From: an uncultured Hyphomicrobiales bacterium
GTDB taxonomy: Bacteria > Pseudomonadota > Alphaproteobacteria > Rhizobiales > Beijerinckiaceae
Direction of reading: 5' to 3'
DNA: 8,589 bases
Assembly: GCA_903903935.1 (NCBI GenBank)
Contig: CAIVAX010000220.1
Span: forward strand, 1-8,589
Shown here: one piece after another, positions 5,884 to 8,589 of the stretch
Position numbering within the stretch: position 1 is the stretch's first letter
Layout: each line of letters starts with the position of its first letter
The notes under the pieces: generated by a model
What the model saw: only the letters and a program-made list of their open reading frames with translations
Database searches by the model: none
What the model was told of the DNA's origin: nothing
Translations under genes and position numbers: made by a program

Positions 5884-6214
5884 AGCCCCGCTCAGTGGGC
5901 TCGCCAGCCGCCTGCCAAGCTAACATGCCACCACCAAAATGCGTGGTAATATCAGGCCGGCCCAGTGTCTGGGCCATTTCCAGCGCGGTGATCGAGCGCC
6001 GACCAGAGCGGCAATGAATAACAACCTTCTTGCCCGCCGCCTGCGGCAAAGCCGCAACGTCAAATGTCGAGAGCGGATTGAACACAGCGCCGGGGATCCG
6101 CGCTTCAACCCATTCATAATCCTCCCGGCAATCAACCAGCAGGATAGTGCCCTGAGCCAGACCCTGCTTCAGCTCGGCCATAGAAATATCTTCAACTATA
6201 GGCAGATTGCTCAT
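5882..6214 (-). CDS. Single-domain rhodanese-like sulfurtransferase
   Basis: A 110-residue stand-alone rhodanese domain, of the size of GlpE-type proteins, without a signal peptide and therefore cytosolic. VDCREDYEW (27-35) is the usual early motif, and the active-site loop is CRSGRRS at 68-74 with Cys68 as the sulfur-carrying residue. RIPGA (39-43) replaces the more common HIPGA. GGGMLAWQAAGEP (94-106) is the typical C-terminal motif. Such proteins move sulfane sulfur from thiosulfate or a persulfide to an acceptor such as thioredoxin or cyanide; the physiological partner is not shown. I chose the ATG at 6214, with GAG eight bases upstream; a GTG at 6223 in the same frame is an alternative. 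It is divergent from the DUF1080 gene, with a perfect dyad (6245-6261) between them. Confidence 0.9.
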   Translation of the reverse strand: MSNLPIVEDISMAELKQGLAQGTILLVDCREDYEWVEARIPGAVFNPLSTFDVAALPQAAGKKVVIHCRSGRRSITALEMAQTLGRPDITTHFGGGMLAWQAAGEPTERG

Positions 6215-6244
6215 GCGCTTCACTCATCTTGATAGGACATGACG

Positions 6245-6261
6245 GCTTTTAGCCTAAAAGC
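6245..6261. promoter_or_regulatory. Perfect 17-base dyad between divergent rhodanese and DUF1080 genes
   Basis: GCTTTTAG, one central C, then CTAAAAGC. A one-base centre is too tight for an RNA hairpin with all eight pairs, so a protein-binding site is the more natural reading. It lies about 30 bases before the rhodanese start and about 90 before the DUF1080 start and could control either or both. Confidence 0.4.
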
Positions 6262-6352
6262 GAGCCGCTTGAAAGCCGGGGACCAAAAAGCCATTGGCAA
6301 GGTGGCCGGCCCTGATAAACTGCCGGCAGTCTCATCCAATCAGGGGAAAGAC

Positions 6353-7000
6353 ATGTTACCCCGCATCCATCTGCATCTCATCCGTTTGGGCTTTTTGCGC
6401 TTGGGCTCTTTGCGCTTGGGCTTTTTGGCAGCGATATTGGGTCTTCCCCTGTTTGGGCTGCCGAGTGTCAGTCTGGCCCAATCACAGCCGCGCGAGGGCT
6501 GGACCATTCTATTTGATGGCACATCGCTGGATCACTGGAATGCCATCGGCAATGCCAATTGGACCTTGCATGAGGGATTGGTCGAAGCCAGCCAAGGCAA
6601 TGGCTATCTCGTCTCCAAACAGATCTATGCGGATTTTGAATTGCGCGCCGAAATCTTTGTCGATGAAACCGCTAACAGCGGCATTTTCTTTCGCGGAGAA
6701 GATCCGCTGAAAGTGGCCAATGCCAATGCCTATGAGGCCAATATTTTTGATCAGCGACCAGATCCCACCTATGGGACGGGAGCTTTGGTGGATGTCGCCA
6801 AAGTCGATCCCATGCCCAAAGCAGGCGGCAAATGGAATGTTCTGGAAATCAGCGCCAAGGGCCATGAATTTTCAATTCGTCTGAATGGCCAGACCACGGT
6901 CAACAAGGCGCAGGACACAGCCCATGCCAAGGGCGTCATCGCGCTGCAATATGGCAAGGGCCTCGTCAAATTCAGGCGCGTGGAAATCAAGCCGCTCTGA
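6353..7000 (+). CDS. Exported DUF1080 / 3-keto-disaccharide hydrolase-like protein
   Basis: A 215-residue protein made of a long signal peptide (about 1-43, ending near SVSLAQ) and one DUF1080 domain (now named 3-keto-disaccharide hydrolase, a concanavalin-like beta-sandwich). Seen in order: GWTILFDGTSLDHWN (49-63), YADFELRAE (92-100), NSGIFFRGE (108-116), YEANIFD (127-133), WNVLEISAKG (161-170) and the closing VKFRRVEI. The function of most family members is not established; carbohydrate binding or cleavage of 3-keto-sugars in the periplasm is the expected role. The frame opens further upstream at 6239, but the ATG at 6353 has an excellent AGGGGA five bases before it and places the signal peptide at the N-terminus. 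The signal peptide contains a 15-base tandem repeat. The gene ends six bases from the convergent glycerate kinase gene. Confidence 0.88.
   Translation: MLPRIHLHLIRLGFLRLGSLRLGFLAAILGLPLFGLPSVSLAQSQPREGWTILFDGTSLDHWNAIGNANWTLHEGLVEASQGNGYLVSKQIYADFELRAEIFVDETANSGIFFRGEDPLKVANANAYEANIFDQRPDPTYGTGALVDVAKVDPMPKAGGKWNVLEISAKGHEFSIRLNGQTTVNKAQDTAHAKGVIALQYGKGLVKFRRVEIKPL
6383..6427 (+). repeat. 15-base tandem repeat, three copies, in the DUF1080 signal peptide
   Basis: Three head-to-tail copies of CGCTTGGGCTTTTTG (first copy CGT, second TCT for TTT) encode RLGFL-RLGSL-RLGFL at residues 11-25. The unit is codon-phased, so gain or loss of a copy would change only the length of the n-region and hydrophobic core. 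Confidence 0.85.
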
Positions 7001-7006
7001 GTGCCA

Positions 7007-8275
7007 TCATTCAATCAGAATGGCGCGAAAATCATTCACATTGGTCAGGCTTGGGCCGGTGATCAGCAAATCGCCCAGCGCTTCAAAAAACGAATAGGCA
7101 TCATTGCGATCAAGAAAATCTTGCGCGTTGAGCCCAAGCGCCTGCGCGCGTGCAAGACTATCGGGCGCCATAAAACAGCCCGCATTATCCTGCGTGCCAT
7201 CTATGCCATCCGTATCGCCCGCAAAGGCATGAATGGAGTTTTGATCGCGTAAGGCCAGCGCCAGCGCCAAAATGAATTCACTATTGCGTCCGCCGCGGCC
7301 CTTGCTCTTGATCGTGACACTTGTCTCGCCGCCCGAGAGAATCAGACAAGGCCGCGCTTGCGGCTCACCGCGCAGCGCAATTTGCTTGGCAAGGCCTGCA
7401 TGCATGCGCGCCACTTCGCGCGCTTCGCCTTCAATAAAATCCCCTAGCACCAAAGGCACATAACCAGCCGCGCGCGCCTCTTGCGCTGCTGCCTGCAAAG
7501 AGCCATAGGCACTGGCGATCAAAATATTCTGACAATGCGCCAAACGCCCATCGCCGGGCTTGGGAGTCTCCGGCGCGCCGCTTGCAAGATAGGCCTGCAC
7601 AGCAGCAGGAACCTCGATCTGATAGCGGCTCATTATGGCCCGCGCCTCTGCAAACGTGCTGGCATCTTCCACGGTGGGACCCGAGGCAATGACGGAGAGA
7701 TCATCGCCGGGCACATCTGACAGGATCAGCGACACAACTTGCGCCGGGGCGCAGGCAAGACCCAGCCGCCCACCCTTGAGCGCCGAGAGATGTTTGCGCA
7801 CACAATTCATCTCAGCAATGGTCGCCCCGCTTGTGAGCAAAGCTGCATTCACAGCCTGCTTATCCGCAAGCGTCAATCCCGGCGCGGGCAGGCTCAGCAA
7901 AGCCGAGCCGCCCCCTGTGATGAGACAAATCAGCAGATCTTGGGGCTGTAAATTCTCCACCAGCTTGAGAATGCGCTGGGCCGCGCCAAGGCCAGCGGCA
8001 TCGGGCACAGGATGAGCTGCCTCGACAACTTCTATGCGCGAACAGGGCACACTATGGCTATAGCGCGTGACAACCAGCCCGCTCAGCTCGCCCGGCCAAT
8101 GCATCTCCACAGCCCGAGCCATGCTCGCGGCAGCTTTGCCAGCGCCTATCACAATCGTGCGCCCGGCTCTTGGCGCGGGCAAATGGGCTGGCACAATTGT
8201 CATCGGATCGGCGGCAGCAATAGCCACACGGAAAAGGCGTTCCAGCAAAGCGCGGTGGTGTGTCGTCATGCGCAT
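7007..8275 (-). CDS. Class II glycerate kinase (MOFRL family)
   Basis: A 422-residue cytosolic enzyme that phosphorylates D-glycerate with ATP, usually giving 2-phosphoglycerate, in serine-cycle, glyoxylate or tartrate metabolism. It has the two-domain GckA/TtuD layout: GAGKAA (44-49, with the conserved Lys47), ITGGGSALLSLP (119-130), MNCVRKHLSALKGGRL (156-171), LSDVPGDD (185-192) and ASGPT (197-201) in the N-terminal domain; SGGETSVTIKSKGRGGRNSE (314-333), AGDTDGIDGT (352-361) and GPSLTNVNDFRAILI (407-421) in the MOFRL part. The last motif usually reads GPTGTNVND, so TG has become SL here. Length is normal. The start may be the ATG at 8275 or 8269; neither has a clear ribosome site, and a stop lies upstream in frame with no better start between. 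No other glyoxylate or serine-cycle gene is in view. Confidence 0.93.
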   Translation of the reverse strand: MRMTTHHRALLERLFRVAIAAADPMTIVPAHLPAPRAGRTIVIGAGKAAASMARAVEMHWPGELSGLVVTRYSHSVPCSRIEVVEAAHPVPDAAGLGAAQRILKLVENLQPQDLLICLITGGGSALLSLPAPGLTLADKQAVNAALLTSGATIAEMNCVRKHLSALKGGRLGLACAPAQVVSLILSDVPGDDLSVIASGPTVEDASTFAEARAIMSRYQIEVPAAVQAYLASGAPETPKPGDGRLAHCQNILIASAYGSLQAAAQEARAAGYVPLVLGDFIEGEAREVARMHAGLAKQIALRGEPQARPCLILSGGETSVTIKSKGRGGRNSEFILALALALRDQNSIHAFAGDTDGIDGTQDNAGCFMAPDSLARAQALGLNAQDFLDRNDAYSFFEALGDLLITGPSLTNVNDFRAILIE

Positions 8276-8313
8276 ATCATAAGCGGCAGATTGACCCGCG
8301 CAAGATCTCCCGT

Positions 8314-8341
8314 TTGACCATCAGATTTAATAAGGCTAAGT
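8314..8341 (+). promoter_or_regulatory. Candidate sigma-70-type promoter for the repeat-containing reading frame
   Basis: TTGAC at 8314-8318, a 17-base gap, then CTAAGT at 8336-8341, which agrees at four of six positions with the alphaproteobacterial CTATAT-like box. It lies about 60 bases before the ATG at 8403 and points towards the tandem repeats. Only the -35 part is strong. Confidence 0.3.
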
Positions 8342-8402
8342 GCAACCTCATCCACCCCACATGAACTTCATGCTCGCCTCAAGGGAAGAGAAAGACGCTT
8401 GA

Positions 8403-8589
8403 ATGGGATATGATCGCGGGCCCCTTGAGAAAGGCAACCTTGGTTTAGACTTCGGTTTAGACATCGCCTCTGTCACTCCAGCGCGGCCAGAAATCAGACT
8501 TGCCAGAAATCAGACTTGCCAGAAATCAGACTTGCCAGAAATCAGACTTGCCAGAAATCAGACTTGCCAGAAATCAGACTTGCCAGAAA
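8403..8589 (+). CDS. Hypothetical open reading frame running through 16-base tandem repeats (partial)
   Basis: From the ATG at 8403 the frame stays open for 62 codons to the window edge. The start region reads MGYDRGPLEKGNLGLDFGLD, followed by IASVTPARP and then a 16-residue periodic stretch built on LPEIRLARNQTCQKSD, with one Cys per period. The period follows from 16-base units read in successive phases. No stop codon occurs in any phase of the repeat on this strand, whereas the opposite strand meets TGA in every frame. An AAGGGAAGAG ends twelve bases before the ATG, farther than ideal. A TGA immediately precedes the ATG, closing a 13-codon frame (8361-8402) in the same phase. I recognise no family. 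The frame may be a real repetitive protein, or a non-coding VNTR that is open by chance; I lean slightly to the latter. Confidence 0.3.
   Translation, partial: MGYDRGPLEKGNLGLDFGLDIASVTPARPEIRLARNQTCQKSDLPEIRLARNQTCQKSDLPE
8442..8465 (+). repeat. 12-base tandem duplication
   Basis: GGTTTAGACTTC and GGTTTAGACATC are adjacent and differ at one base. In the 8403 frame they are codon-phased and read GLDF-GLDI. They lie 20 bases before the 16-base array. Confidence 0.75.
8486..8589. repeat. 16-base tandem repeat array, at least 6.5 perfect copies, open at the right edge
   Basis: The unit GCCAGAAATCAGACTT repeats without spacers or mismatches six times from 8486 to 8581 and half a time more to the edge. 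The unit itself holds CAGA twice (CAGAAATCAGA). Perfect identity suggests recent expansion or active homogenisation. The unit has no dyad and no obvious DnaA box, so neither a CRISPR array (no spacers) nor a known origin type is indicated. True copy number cannot be seen because the window ends inside the array, and an assembly limit here is possible. Confidence 0.95.

Noticed and set aside
6305..6327. GCCGGC direct copies as a terminator hairpin
   Set aside because: GCCGGC is itself self-complementary, so two copies pair by default; no T-run follows, and the position is in a gene leader.
6239..6352. Upstream start of the DUF1080 protein
   Set aside because: A signal peptide preceded by a strong AGGGGA starts at 6353; the extension would bury it.
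7001..7026. Inverted repeat CATTC/GAATG as a bidirectional terminator between DUF1080 and glycerate kinase genes
   Set aside because: The stem is only five pairs, lies mostly inside the glycerate kinase coding end, and has no T-run on either side.
8486..8589. Tandem repeats as a CRISPR array
   Set aside because: The copies are 16 bases and abut with no spacers, and there are no cas genes in the window.
8486..8589. Tandem repeats as plasmid-type iterons
   Set aside because: No replication initiator or partition gene is in view, all neighbours are chromosomal housekeeping types, and the copies abut without spacing.

Overview
The window looks like ordinary chromosome from an alphaproteobacterium, most likely of the Hyphomicrobiales (Rhizobiales) type. 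That is inferred from moderately GC-rich coding sequence, a STAS-fused MlaE permease, an XRE-cupin regulator, a class II glycerate kinase and a small protein with an ETARGRWFL motif that I associate from memory with that group. Gene density is high and most genes lie on the minus strand. I saw no tRNA, rRNA, insertion sequence, CRISPR array or prophage.

Layout, left to right. The minus-strand start of an MlaE-family lipid-transport permease runs off the left edge (1-647). A 131-residue protein built on a 29-residue DGPA-type repeat (770-1165) and an XRE-cupin regulator (1317-1886) follow, both minus. The regulator has two adjacent dyads in its leader that look like operators. A divergent DTW-domain tRNA-modifying enzyme (2167-2967, plus) ends inside the end of an SDR-family gene read towards it.

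From 5766 down to 2915 four minus-strand genes are closely spaced and may be one operon: a cytochrome c556-like protein, a membrane-anchored diheme cytochrome c, an unrecognised 182-residue cytosolic protein and a degenerate SDR. The first two are probably partners in periplasmic electron transfer. The link to the last two rests on spacing only.

Upstream of them lies a single-domain rhodanese (5882-6214, minus), divergent from an exported DUF1080 / 3-keto-disaccharide hydrolase-like protein (6353-7000, plus). A perfect 17-base dyad lies between the two. The DUF1080 gene converges on a class II glycerate kinase (7007-8275, minus) with a six-base gap.

The least ordinary part is the right edge. 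An open reading frame begins at 8403 and runs off the window through at least 6.5 perfect copies of a 16-base tandem repeat (8486-8589). Because 16 is not a multiple of three, the repeat passes through all three phases and would encode a 16-residue periodic peptide with no stop. Three other short codon-phased tandem duplications occur in the window (2194-2229, 6383-6427, 8442-8465), so local slippage seems common here. I did not find a convincing new multi-gene system.
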